Position numbers and translations under genes: made by a program. From NCBI GenBank assembly GCA_017893485.1, contig CM030358.1, positions 254,613,228 through 254,677,227 on the forward strand: 64,000 nucleotides of DNA, written 5' to 3'. Source of the DNA: Hemerocallis citrina. Taxonomy: Eukaryota > Streptophyta > Magnoliopsida > Asparagales > Asphodelaceae. The notes beneath the pieces were generated by a model, which had not been told where the DNA came from, searched no databases, and was given only the letters and a program-made list of their open reading frames with translations. Numbering within the stretch: position 1 is the first letter of the stretch; every line of letters starts with the position of its first letter. Shown here piece after piece: positions 47,844 to 59,968 of the stretch.

Positions 47844-48217
47844 ATCACGCCCCGCTTCCCAAAAAGGAATACGGAATACGAATACGTGACTAAGTCCAGC
47901 AAATGATTTTCATCATTCATAAGCTGTCAGGATCTTTACAACATTTCACAGGAATAATCAAGAGATAACAAGGAGAAACCAACTATGCATGCATGAATAA
48001 ATGAATTACCAACAGAAATTACTTGAAACAAAATCTAATAATCTTATATAAACCAAATCTGGACATGTCAATAATTCTGGGTCACATCGCCCAATACAAA
48101 ATTTATGTAGCAAATTACATTTATTCAAGAATATCAGGAAAGTAAATTATAGCAAGAACTCCAGCAACTAGAATCTTAGATCACCTACTCCATCGGGCAA
48201 CTGATCACCAAAATCTG
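47844..48217 (-). mobile_element. Chromovirus LTR fragment
   Basis: It starts (plus strand) near TATCACGCCCCGCTTCCC and matches 8534-8930 through TGACTAAGTCCAGC, CATAAGCTGTCAGGATC and ATCACCTACTCCATCG up to AAATCTG, where a new TGTAACATCC start interrupts it. The remainder of the LTR was not found downstream. Confidence 0.75.
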
Positions 48218-49990
48218 TGTAACATCCTGAATTTTTAATTATAATTAAATAAGACTTTATTGATTTTTACGTGTTTTGCACGTACAAATTCATGTGCATT
48301 TTCTCTAGAAATTATTTCTTTTCATAACATTCTAGGAGGACAAATTCATGGCTCTTGTGGTGGCACATTCTAGGAGGAGAAGGACCGTTCGTGCGTTCAA
48401 GGAGATTTCTAGGAACTTTGTACTTGTTTTCTTCAAAATAGGTGGGTGATTTCTCTACTTCTAATTTATACATCATACTAGGAGTTTGATTGATAAAATG
48501 GCTAAAGAAACTAGTGAAACAACCATGTATTGGCTCTAAAAAGGCACTAATTAGATAATCAAATGAATGCTTGATTGAAACTTATGGTTATAATTATGAT
48601 TATTGTGGTAGAATTATCATGTGCTATTAAAATATGAGTTTGGGACCATGTTACAATGTAGAATATGCTTCTGAATACTTGATGAATAATTGAAATAAAT
48701 GAATTGTGTTTATTAATTCTTGTGGCACTAGTTGATAAATGAGACTATGTTTAAGATCATTGTAGTAATAAAATAAGAAAAAGTAAGAGACAACATGTTG
48801 TAGTTTTGTAACATTAGAATTTGGTAGAGATCATGATATAATTGCAATGTCGAACTTATAGAACTAGAACACAAATTAGAAGAAAATTTGATGTTTTTAT
48901 GTCAAAAAATATTTTTTAAAATACTGTTTTGTTACAAATACATAAAATCAGTATTCTGGAAAGTTTTGTAAATTTATGTAGAAGAGAGAAGAAATTATGA
49001 GCTTTTGAAATACGAAGGATTATTATTAAACAGAGAGTCGAATTACATTTAACTCAACCCACTCTCATATCAATTAGTCTTTTTGGTCATTCTGGTTAGG
49101 GGGTGCGGTTTGGTGACGTTACTGTTCACCTGGGGTCTGTTGTGCTTGGGTTCAAGTCTCGGCAGAGACTTCTTTTTTTAAAACCTGATTTTTCACCAAA
49201 CCCGAGAACCAAATTCAAGTAGACTTTAATCCCTCCCTTTGACAGTTAGGCACTTTGGCCACTGTGGCTAGTGCGTGCGGTTTGGTTGCATCACTGTTCA
49301 CCCGTGGGGGATCTGTCGGGCCTGGTTCGAAACTAGCTGAGGCCAAGTTTTTTTGGGATTCTTTTTTTTTTAATTTGATTTTTTAAAGAGTTTTAATGTT
49401 TGAAATTTTTTTAAAAAAATACTAGAAATATTCTTAAAATAACTGGACTTCATGAGAAATTTTTATAAGTCTCTTGACCCACTATAATGAAAATCAAGGC
49501 CAATTTAGTAGTAAACTTGGTATAATTTGTTAAAAAGATTCCTTTAGTAATTAAAGAAAAGTAGTACTCTTCTTTTAGATTTTAATGAGTCATGCCACGG
49601 TAAATCTTTTGAGATAAGGATATTTGTGAATTAATTTGGTAAGTGAAGAATGTTATTATGAAAATAAAAGAGAATTGTGAAAATCTATTATGAATGTGGT
49701 AAAGTTTGAAAAATGAATTTGTCACTTTATACATGAATTAAGTGCATGAAAATGAAATGGAAATCATGATGAATTATGAGAATAAACTCGTGAGTGTGAA
49801 TACTCAATTTTATGAACATGAAATGAGATTAAAGACTAGAGTGTGGCTAAGACCTCATACCGGCATTTGAATAAATTCTTTTGAGATGAAATATTGAAAT
49901 GAAAGACCAAGTTTAGGTCGTTGTGTTGATTGATGGTTAAGACCGGTATAGAGCAGTGCCGGTCTTTTGTGTTGAAAGACCAATTGGTAA
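48218..49990 (+). mobile_element. Partial LTR-like insertion, plus strand
   Basis: It begins TGTAACATCCTGAATTTTT. Early sequence (TTTTGCACGTACAAATTCATG) and the ACCGGCATTTG and TGCCGGTC region near 49860-49970 resemble parts of the LTR at 29529-32474. No matching 3' end or target duplication was located, so the right edge is approximate. Confidence 0.4.
49085..49400. repeat. Degenerate direct repeat GTGCGGTTTGGT
   Basis: Two blocks (about 49090 and 49265) share a GTGCGGTTTGGT start, then a TCACTGTTCACC-like stretch and a GGTTC(A/G)A motif; spacing about 170-175 bp. Confidence 0.55.
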
Positions 49991-51293
49991 CACTTCTTTA
50001 CAAAAAAGCTCTATGTAGAGGTTTTTTTTTTATATAAATATTTTTAAGTGCTTAAAAATAGTATGAGCCAACACATTTGTGTTCCTTAGACAATGCACAA
50101 AGCTAAATGATCTCAACAAGGCCTTCATCATTTTATTATTCAAGATAAACTAAGTTGTTGAAGTGTTTTTGAACTACAAAAAATTAGAATTTGTCTATAT
50201 TTCTTAGTTTTTTTTTTTGTTAATGGATATTAATAGGAAACACACATATTATAACAACCATATTCTATTTCGAAATTTTGTAGCTTGTCTTGATTTCAGT
50301 TGAATAATGCATCGGGGGATTGGATGAGTTGGAAAATTTCCTGAGAAGCATGTTTTGTTTTTCTATCACTAATACCATGGAAAATTACTCAAAAATGTAT
50401 AATTTGCCCTCCTTTTGGAGTAAGAGGGGTTCCTTATCAGAGTTTGAACCACCACTATCTCGATGCATTAGCTCTTGAAGGAACCACTGTGCCAAATTGG
50501 AATTCGAATCTTTTTTCTTGTGAGCCATGACTCCTATAAAATTTGCTGAAGATAGCCTTAGTTGGACCTAATCTCTCAATTTTTTTGTAGAACATTCTTC
50601 ATTCGTTGTATGCAAGGAAAATCAAAGTGTTTAGAAATGGTAGGAGATTAAATATTCAGGCAAATTAAGAGAGAATACTCTGTATATAACATAGCTCCAT
50701 TTGTTTTTCTTTTTCTTCAATTTATTATGAATTATACTCCTTTTTCTCTTGAAGATATGCAAGCTTTACCAGAAATTATTTTGGACTACTAAAATTGATC
50801 TTTTATGTGTATAATTTGTATTATTGAGGCACATAATGATATATAGTTTAATAACAAAACTAAAAAAGAAATGCCCAGAAGCTCAAGAATTGAATCTGCA
50901 TGAGAAGATAGTATAGTGTCAGTATGCGTTGCAACAATCTTCCCATTCCCACATATCACAAGTCTTTCACGCTGTTTTGTTTCACAAGAAGTGGATAGAC
51001 TATCTAATTAAAATAGACAAATGCATCAAAACTTTTTCAATCTTGTCGTATATGGATGAATTGACCTTTTAACCTAATTGCCTTTTTTTTTTCTTCTATG
51101 GAACATGCTACATATATTTAGAAAGGATTTCGTTGGATGCAACTGAGAAGGCTATTTTACGCTTTTTGGTCCAAAGCCAGCTTCTTTTAAGATTCTGTTG
51201 ACATATACTGTACATTATTGCAAGTTTATAAAGAGAATACTAAGATACTGGGGTGATGTTTGAATTTTAGCTGGGTAATGAGGGACCATGGGG
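49991..51293. other. Unannotated AT-rich stretch
   Basis: No convincing coding, RNA or transposon signal. Confidence 0.5.
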
Positions 51294-54200
51294 AAATGTG
51301 TAACATCCCGTAATTTCAATGTAACGCCCCGGATCCCCATTACCGGACATCCATGACACAACCAGAATCTTTTTCTTCAAAGGCATCTCAACAAAGTAAA
51401 TAACACAGAAATTTAAAAAAACTTTTATTGCCATCAGAGTTATTACAACATTAGTTACAATACTATCTTGTTCTTGAACAAGGAATACAAATTACATAAA
51501 CCCATTACAACTTGTTACAAATAATCAAACTCCTCCTGAGGAGCAATCAGCTGTCTTCCATAATGATAATCGACTGATCACTGCCGAACTCTGCTAAGTG
51601 GTCGATCTACTTCCTTGGTCCCTCGGCTTGAGTCTTCCGCTGCGCGACTCTAATCGTTTCTGTATCTGCTCGAACGGTAGGCATGTACACTGCCAGTCCA
51701 CTTGGATGCCCTGCTGATCTTGGGTTCTCCTGGACTCGTGACCCGGTATCCAGTACATATTTGAGTGGGTATGTCAATAATTCTACTGATGCAAAGCTGA
51801 TAAGAAAATAGCGATCTCCAACTTGCACACCCACAAATCATCATGAAATGGAAAGAGAAACGTGCATCCTAATCTCCTAGTATTTGTGTAAGCCATGACC
51901 TGTAGTCTAATGCATAATACAGAGTACAGACACGGATGCACTTAATCTAATGTTAGCAAGACTCTGGATACACATGTATCCCATACTACATATGCTCCAG
52001 ATCAAGCCGTTCCTCCACTTTTAGGGATTTGAACCCTCGCCAAGCAACCATTCCACTATTGTACTCAACCTGTTTCTGATACAATCGTGGCTGGTAATCC
52101 TGCAGTTATTACTGCTAAATAAAAATACAGTGGTGTCTTGTTGTCACTAGTACCCCAAATCAAATCATACCAAAATGTTTGTGACGAACTTATAGATATA
52201 CAACTGCATATCTATGGTACCGAAGATCCATGGGATAGCAGCCCATGGTCGGTTCGTGTCCACACGACATAAGAACATGACGGCCTCGAAGGTCTAAAAA
52301 CCCCCTATCTGATAGGAAGTTCCCGTTCTTACCATGACACTTCATGAATTAACAGTGCAGGATTCACGCAGCATCACGTATCCCTAATGACAGGGAAAGA
52401 AAACCCTGGTCATGAACGCCTAGTGCTAACTCTTAGAACGAGTCGGATCATTGGGAATCACCCCTAACACCAATTCGGTCTTCAAGCGAATAGAAAGGAA
52501 CTTAAACAATGTAGTTTACTGAAAACATGTTGTCACTTAAATCATACATGGTGTCGATCAAACAATGTCGAGCCTGACTTATCTGTCAAAATAACAATTA
52601 ATCACGGGAATTACATCCACCGATTTCCAATACCTTCATAGGTCATCAACCAATAACCGCGGCCCGTGATCCTAAGCGAGTAGTCCAATGGCGCCCAAAT
52701 GATGCAATATAATTTGAATAAAGGTAAGCACACACATTTTTTAACCACCAATTTCTGACCATTGATAGACTCAGGCATCGAGACACCAATCATAAATTGA
52801 CCATAGCTATCTCCCAACTCACTCATGTCCACCATGAGTACTAAGCACAGAAAACTTATCTAAGTTCCATGAAGTGCTTAAAACATCTTAAATTCAATAG
52901 CTCAAGGTTACCCTACTGCGCCATGCAGAGAAATTCCTTATCAATCTTCCAATCATAAGCCGTTGTGGCGACTCAAGCTGCACTCATCGAAATCCACCAA
53001 AATTTGGTTTTCTAGAAGAATAGAAGACTCTACTGTAATCCCCTAGTAGACAATATCCTCAAATTTCCTACAGAACTCAAGTCCCCTGCATTAACAATGC
53101 TTGAAGTCGATCGAGGCAACAGGTTGCCGAACTTGCAACACCCATATCTTCCAATATATAATTTGGAATTTCTTGATACCACCCACTCTAGAAAGATAAG
53201 ACCCTAGGCTATAACTTTCTAGTTAATCATTTCCTCAAATTCAACCGTCTCGATACAATAAAAACCTCATATACTCTCAGCTGTTCATTCCTTCATGCAC
53301 TTGCTGTACTTCTCCAATAGCATAAAAGTTTGCTCACTCATCGGAATCACTCGATTCCGAATTCTATGGAAAGGTGGGAGTGCCTACTACAACTTCCTAG
53401 TAGAACACATCCTCAGATTCCATCACTAAAGTCCTCAAAAACACAAAATTCCATCAGGTGCAAAAACAGAGAAGAATTTGTTTATTTAGCCAACACTGTC
53501 TCAACTAAGACTGGATCTGCCCTAGTCTTCGGAAAATCACAACTTTCAAACTACAAATTGGAATTACATAATTCCATATGTTTTGGAAAGCTATGACTCC
53601 CCACTATAAATCTCTAGTTGATCGGTCTTCCAAATTCTTAACCCATAATTCCAGAATTACTCATCTTCATAGACTAGTCAATCTGTACTAAGTTGAACCT
53701 GGTCTACTTTAAAATTCAATAAAAAATCAACCTTAAGTCAAAATCTAATGAAATTTGAGATTCTTAAACCACACATATACCATTCCATTGTGTCCAAAAT
53801 TTGTATCCAGATTCATAATACACAAAGAGTTATGACCCCTCAAATATAGCATAAAATTTCAGCTACTCTTCAAACAGGGTCTTTACTTCTCCATACTATT
53901 TATTTTTGAAACTTGATCAAATAGTATCTAAAAATTCTAAAATTTAAGAACCATCAAATAGACTCACACCACATACTAGAAAATTTTCATAGCATTATCA
54001 TACACACACAAGTAGTTATGACTATTGGAACTTCGGTCTTCTAACAGACAGAATTCAGCTTCTGTCCTTAGACCAGTTGCAATCTAAAAATTCTTTGAGG
54101 CATCAAATAACCTCAGAACATTATGAAATTTAAGAATATGATTTTAGACAGATACAGGAGTATCCAAAAAAAAAAATTTCAGCTCAAAATACCCAACCAA

Positions 54201-54836
54201 TATTGAGTTATGATTTCGGAAAGTCATAACAAGTCTCACACAGTCAGCAGCTTTTTCAGCTACTTTCTGTCCAAAATTGGACTAAGTGTTTGAGCTACTA
54301 AATAGCTTCCAAATATTATGAAAAAAAAATTATGGGAGCTCTAGATACATGGAGTAACAAGTTCCCAAAATTTGAGTCCCAAATTCCACACCGTTTGAGA
54401 TCTAGAAATTCCCAAACTCACATACTCATACATGTTCTTTAACAAAAGCATCATAAAAGAGTTGTTCTACCATACAACTATATTTTTCTTAGCATATCAA
54501 TTTCTTCACACATGATAATCAAACTTTTCTTAGTTACTACCAAATGCTAAAAATCACACATACATAAAAAAAACTAATTTTTAGAGTTTAAGAGTATCAC
54601 CCACTTTGTTGCAAGAACTCTTGTAGTTTTAGCTCCTTGCACCTCAAGATTGCACCTTGCTCTTCACTTTTACACCTTCTACTTGTTACAACTTCTTCTA
54701 AGAACAAAATTTCTCTTTGCTTTCACCTTCTTTACTTCAAAGACTCCACTCTTTCTACTCTCTTTATTTTATTTTATTTTGAAGCAAGAACAAGATAAGA
54801 AAAATGAGAAGAGATGAGAAGTGAAGTGGAGTGGGG

Positions 54837-54846
54837 TTTTATAGAA
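54837..54846 (-). promoter_or_regulatory. TATA-like box in solo LTR
   Basis: Minus-strand TTCTATAAAA followed by C-rich and CT-rich sequence, in the place expected for a U3/R junction. Confidence 0.5.
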
Positions 54847-55229
54847 TGGAGTGCTAGGGTTTGGGGTGGGAAAATGGGCCGGAAATCTTGATGGGGAATG
54901 GAGGGCTAGGATGAAGATGGGTAGGGTTTGTGGAGATGGAGGGATGAGATGAGTGCCAAGACACAATTTCTAGAAGGTTCATGGAGCTTCTTATTCCTTC
55001 AAGAAGTCAACACACATGGTGAATTGTTTCCACCATTGGATCTTCATCAAGATCCAAGCCATGATCACATGATGCTAGGGTTCCTAATTCTAGGTTAGGT
55101 CAAGGAACCCTAGGTCACCGTACCCTAACCCTAACCCTAGTGCATAAATAGGCATGGTTATTCAACTCAATAATCATGCACCAAAACAATTCGAGCACTA
55201 ACTTGGTTTTAAATAACCAATATATATAT

Positions 55230-55600
55230 ATATATATATATGAGTCCCCTTCGGTTGCACACTACTTTTGGTGAGCACTCCGTGAGCACTCATAAAATAA
55301 AGACCTTATGAAAAATCCGAACCGCTAATATTGTTCTATATGCCTAAGATAGCCTAACAATAAAAAATCAAGTAATTTAAAGTTCATTTGCCCATCCATC
55401 ATGCTGTTAGATTTTTCAGCCGTACAAATTTGTGATGATGTAAATCATGGGCAAATGAACTTCAAATTACTTGATTTTTTATTGTTAGGCTATCTTAGGC
55501 ATATAGAACAATATGAGTGGTTCGGATTTTTCATAGGTGCTTTATTTCGTGAGTGCTCACAAAGTGCTCACCAAAGTAGTGTGCAACCGAAGATTTCTCA

Positions 55601-55610
<10 letters not shown>
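55230..55610. mobile_element. Foldback (hairpin) MITE
   Basis: Two inverted arms of about 155 bp, each running TATATATATGAG, CTTCGGTTGCACACTACTTT, GGTGAGCACT, then ATGAAAAATCCGAACC, CTATATGCCTAAGATAGCC and CAAGTAATTT. They surround a roughly 50-bp centre (about 55395-55445). The arms differ at a limited number of sites. It sits in a TA-rich microsatellite, so the target duplication cannot be resolved. No ORF. The superfamily is uncertain. Confidence 0.8.

Positions 55611-55656
<46 letters not shown>
55609..55656. repeat. (ATA)n microsatellite
   Basis: About sixteen AAT/ATA triplets at the right edge of the foldback element. Confidence 0.9.
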
Positions 55657-55657
<1 letters not shown>

Positions 55658-56207
55658 CTAAATTAATATTTTCTTCCGGAAATTGTCTAGTCAAAACAAT
55701 CGGGACAATCTTTAGTTTGATTGAGAAGATATCCCGAGTTTACCTTATCGGGTTCATAATAGCTCATATATCCATAACTTCTCAATTAAAACTGATAGTT
55801 ATTAGCAAAATACGTAATCGTGTGCAATACTCAACTGTGCACAGATTACTATGCAAAAATAACTATATGCTATTTTGCGGGGTATTACATTCAAAAACAT
55901 ATAATATAGTATATATGTGTGTATAATAATGTAATGATGGCATATATGTAAATATAGTGAATTTGTGGGGGGGGGCACGGTGTGAAGACAACAGCAGACT
56001 TGCTTTTGTGTATCGATGATGTCACGATGACATCACCATGTGTGGGGGCCTGCCATTTGAGAAGAGAAACAGGGAAGCTGCCGCTGTGCTCTTCGGATGA
56101 CATGGCAGGGGTCCACCGCTGGATTTCGACTGTACACAAAAAAGAAAAAAAAAGGAGAGAGAGAGTTGTAATTAGTCCCAAATCGGGATTATCACTAGAT
56201 TAATTAA

Positions 56208-56216
56208 CTATAAATA
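56208..56216 (+). promoter_or_regulatory. TATA box of TRIM-like LTR
   Basis: CTATAAATA, conserved in all four LTRs of the family, about 145 bp before the LTR end. Confidence 0.7.
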
Positions 56217-56357
56217 TAATAGCCTATGATCAAGAGTCACCAATCCGGTTAACCACCTTTTGAGAGGCAGCTTGTGGTGGGCTGTTGTACTATACTATAA
56301 ATAATTTCTCTGATAAATTGTATAAATTGTCTGAGCTAGGGGCAGTGGCATTACAAA

Positions 56358-56369
56358 TGGTATCAGAGC
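56358..56369 (+). other. Primer-binding site (initiator Met tRNA), element B
   Basis: TGGTATCAGAGC, 2 bp after the 5' LTR. Confidence 0.92.
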
Positions 56370-56399
56370 TGACTTTCGACACCGAGTGTGGAGCATGTC

Positions 56400-56640
56400 T
56401 ATATAGTCGAGCAGTGGTTTTCGGGACTATAGATCCAGTCGGGCGGTGGATTCCGGGACTGTGGTGAGACCTCAATTAAATCCGAGACTGTGATTGATCG
56501 GGCGGTGGATTCTGGGATCATGATTAGTCGGGCGGATAGGAGGGCAGCTCAATTAAATTCGGGATTATGATTGATTGGGCGGTGGATTCCGGGATCATGA
56601 ATAATCGGACAGATAGAAGAGCAGATACTCCACAACGGCT
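56400..56640. repeat. Degenerate repeats GGGCGGTGGATTCCGGGA in TRIM internal domain
   Basis: About four related units with GATTGATCGGGCGGTGGATT and CTCAATTAAAT blocks make up most of the internal domain. They are less expanded in element A, which explains the internal length difference. Confidence 0.75.
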
Positions 56641-56709
56641 AGAAAGTAGATCCTATACTAGATTGTGCATGTCCTGTGCTCAGCGAGGATGCTGATTTCT
56701 AAAGGGGGG

Positions 56710-57257
56710 TGTATTTAACATCCCATAATTTTAAAAACATATAATATAGTATATATATGTGTATAATAATGGAATGATGGCATATATGTAAATATAGTGA
56801 ATTGGGGGGGGGGGGAGGGGGAGGGGGGGAGGGGCACAGTGTGAAGACAACAGCAGACTTGTTGTTGTGTATCGGTGATGTCACGATGACATCACCATGT
56901 GTGGGGGCCTGCTATTTGAGAAGAGAAACAAGGGAGCTGCCTGTCACGGACAAGTTCTAGAAGTCGTCCCGTGACATGCCGCTGTGCTCTTCGGATGACG
57001 TGGCTGGGGCCCACCATGGGATTTTAGTTGTACACAAAAAAGAAAAAAAGGAGGAGAGAGAGAGAGAGTTGTAATTAGTCCCATATCGGGATTAGCACTA
57101 GATTAATTAACTATAAATATAATAGTCTATGATCAAGAGTCACCAATCCGGTTAACCACCTTTTGAGAGGCAGCTGTGGTGGGCAGTTGTACTATACTAT
57201 AAATAATTTCTCTGATAAATTGTATAAATTGTTTGAGCTAGGGGCAGAGGCGTTACA
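56710..57257 (+). repeat. 3' LTR of TRIM-like element B
   Basis: 548 bp, starting TGTATTTAACATCCC and ending GGCGTTACA. It is longer than the 5' LTR because of a 35-bp palindromic insertion (56942-56976) and a longer G-rich tract (56804-56834). Confidence 0.9.
56942..56976. mobile_element. 35-bp palindromic TG...CA micro-insertion
   Basis: Terminal TGTCACGG and CCGTGACA are perfect inverted repeats around a TTCTAGAA core. TGCC is duplicated on both sides (56938-56941 and 56977-56980). The other LTR of the same element has the uninterrupted site (AGCTGCCGCTG), so this is a real insertion. Confidence 0.7.
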
Positions 57258-57262
57258 AAATG

Positions 57263-58431
57263 AGTGGCATTGATCTGTCCTAAAAGCCATTCGTGAAGAA
57301 AAGAAAAGAAAGAAGAGAGCCTAGAAATGACCCACCCTATATAGGTGATTGTTGTATGCATTGTTTTTATTGCTTCATTATAATATATTATTATGATTAA
57401 TAGTTCATCCACTAATTAAATTTTGTGAAAGTTAAGATCATTTGAACTGCAAAGCTTTGTCCTAATATCAATTCATATATGCAATTGGTTTTAATTTAAA
57501 ACAATCTTAGAAATTTGATTATACATTGTGATCTTTATCTGATTTCAATTAGTTTTTTTTCTTCTTTATGTTTACATAATTTTTCTCTTTCCTTAATACT
57601 TATACGAATTTTTTCATCTTTCACTGACCTCTAGGTGAATTTTGCAGGTGAATTATTGTCTCTTGGGGCTTGAGTATGACTAGGTTGCCTTGTCTTAGGC
57701 AAGATACTGATTATATGTGAAACTTGAGTAATAGTGTTGCAACTTTACTTTCAATAAGAAATCATCGACAACCGTTAAGAGAAGAGCAACACTATTCTTA
57801 TATGATACAAGTGTGGTTTTGAATGCAAAGACTAGACAACCCGAATCCTTACTTTAACAAGGTAGAAGATGATACAGTCAAATGAAAAAGATATGAGATA
57901 AACTCAACTTTGCACGACTATTCAGCTGCCAAAGTGCTAGATGACCCAGTTGAAAAATAGAACATTCCCTCTTATATTGCTGCCAGAATGTAAATCTATC
58001 TAATAACGAATACTCGTATTATCATATTTGTAAATACAAATTATTATGTTGCATATTACCTCATTCTATTTTGCTTATCTCTATTACTATAATGGGAGAA
58101 GGCCTTTGTCCATAACCCAACCCATGCAGTGCACATGCAGATAATTTTTTTTTTGCCCTTTTCATTCCCCCCAATTTTTCCCCACGCGCACAGCACATGT
58201 ATAATACTAGTGTAATTAATTGTCTCCAAAAGATATAACCTTATTAAAATATTTAATTAGCATAAAGATTTACTAAAAATACAATATTAGATTAGATATG
58301 TGAACCAAACTACGTGCACTTGGTGCACACAAGTGCACGGCCAATTCCAACTAGTAAAAATAAAATTAAAAACACTTTATTTTGGTTGAGTGGTTGGGCT
58401 TAATTTTAGCCCAAAAGTAATTTTGAAAACA
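57263..58431. other. Unannotated AT-rich stretch
   Basis: No gene or element end recognised. Confidence 0.5.
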
Positions 58432-58439
58432 CTTCTCAT

Positions 58440-58915
58440 TAGAGCTGCTGTCGGGTCCTATCCAGGTCGGGTTCTCCACTATCCGGACTTGCGAGAATCG
58501 GGTCCGAGTCCAGGTCCTAATTAAAAAATCTACCCGCCGGGTTCGATAGCGGGGAATAAATATTTGCACTTAAGTATTTTTACACCCGATACCCTACGGT
58601 TTCAACAATTTTTTCACTTAAGTACATGAATAAATATTATAATTACACATATATCTCCAATAATTGCTATTTACATGTATATCCCTATAACTCTATTATT
58701 CAAATTTCATATTTTTTGGGTATTTTTTAACAGGTCCGGGTTGGTTATATTTTGAGCGGATCCGGACCCGGACCCGGACCCGAAAATGCATTGGGTCTTA
58801 TTTTAGGATCCGGACCCCGACCCGGACCCATATAGATCGGGTCGATTCCGGTCCAATGCCAGGTTCGAATCAGGTCTAGATCGGGTCCAGGTATCGGGTA
58901 AATGTGATAGCGCTA
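58440..58915. mobile_element. Small non-autonomous hAT element (MITE)
   Basis: An exact 8-bp duplication CTTCTCAT (58432-58439 and 58916-58923) flanks short imperfect inverted ends (TAGAGCTG and, inverted, TAGCGCTA). The subterminal regions are rich in GGTCCGGACCCGG-type units, and the middle is AT-rich without an ORF. Length 476 bp. The TAGAGCTG-type ends and 8-bp duplication fit hAT. Confidence 0.85.
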
Positions 58916-58923
58916 CTTCTCAT

Positions 58924-59968
58924 AGTAGGGTTGGTCTAAGAAAACGACTTCCAACCGTGTTAGAGAAGGCACGTGACTCTCAGGTGCTTCAAAACTGTAA
59001 TTCGGTCAATTGCTTTCAAACTTCTTTGATCGATCAAACGTCTCAATAGTCCACTACCAACTGGTAAGCTTCCATAGATAAAAGGAAAAAATAGATAGAG
59101 AAACAAATTTCCTCCCAATCTAGAAATCAGGATTTCTAATGTCTCTCTCTCTTTCTCTTATTTGATTGCTTTCGTCTATCCAAACGAGGTAAAGATTTTG
59201 ATTTTGATTTTGATTTTATTTATGTTTTGCAACTTTCTATCCTTATTGAATATGCATATATCATCCTATTTGAACAAATATTTGATAGTTTTAGTTAAGT
59301 TCAGACATGAACTTACAGGGTTTCTTTAGATCTGGTCATGAAGTTGGAGGAGGAGGTCGAATTAGATGGACATGGATTAAGGCACCTTTACTGCATATAC
59401 TTGGGGTTGGTTTATTCTAGGTTTAAAATTCTTACAAAATTGATTGTGTATTTGTTTGGATAGGTTTGATTGCGTGTGAATATATATATATATATATATA
59501 AAATGAAACATTTAGAAAATGGGGGAAGGATGATAAACCACTATATTTTGGGCTAGGAAGGATGGATGCCTGTACAGTTAGGGTGATATGGATGTAGGAA
59601 CTATCCGAATGGCCACATGGGACACTTTACGACAGTCATTGGCGGATCCATATAGTGTAAGGGATTTTTTCCCCGGAAACATGCCACTTTTTGAAACTAA
59701 CTTCCAAAATAAACCACTTTCGAAATTAATTCCCAAAATAGACCACTCGCAATACTGAACTGCGGTCTCTTCAGTAACATGGTTGCAGTTTCCTACTGCG
59801 GCCTACATACATACCAAAAAAAATCAAGATTCCAAAACTTGGTTTAAAATTTCTCAAGTCCAAGGAAGTCCAAGGGAGATAATACAGAGGCCGTAGTTTT
59901 CGTTATTTTAATTTTTTTTGGAAGTTTTAGATTTCTTGCTCATTAGAGCATCTGTAGTTGTTCCCTAT
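58924..59968. other. Unannotated stretch with gene-leader-like sequence
   Basis: Contains a CT-rich tract and GATTTT repeats (about 59136-59215), including CAAACGAGGTAAAG, which looks like a splice donor, and a TA run at 59482-59500. No ORF follows, so no gene is called. Confidence 0.35.

Larger units (their letters stand above)
51320..55888 (-). mobile_element. Solo LTR, 4.57 kb, inserted in TRIM-like element B
   Basis: The plus strand starts TGTAACGCCCCGGATCCCC and ends CGGGGTATTACA. An exact TTCAA duplication (51315-51319 and 55889-55893) brackets it, and joining the flanks restores the TRIM LTR. A minus-strand TTCTATAAAACCCC TATA-like box at 54837-54848, about 1 kb from the minus-strand start, supports LTR identity. 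It has no ORF of note and no internal primer site. It contains a foldback element, so the LTR proper is about 4.2 kb. The ends resemble long chromovirus LTRs but the family differs from those at 8534 and 22995. Confidence 0.9.
51299..57257 (+). mobile_element. TRIM-like non-autonomous LTR element B, split by a solo LTR
   Basis: The 5' LTR is in two pieces (51299-51319 and 55889-56355), followed by a 354-bp internal domain and a 3' LTR (56710-57257). The outer target duplication AAATG is exact (51294-51298 and 57258-57262). TGGTATCAGAGC follows the 5' LTR by 2 bp, and AAAGGGGGG precedes the 3' LTR. Ends, primer site, TATA region and bZIP-like site match element A at 4230-5457, but the orientation is opposite. 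Apart from the 4.57-kb insertion it would be about 1.4 kb, and it has no ORF. Confidence 0.93.
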
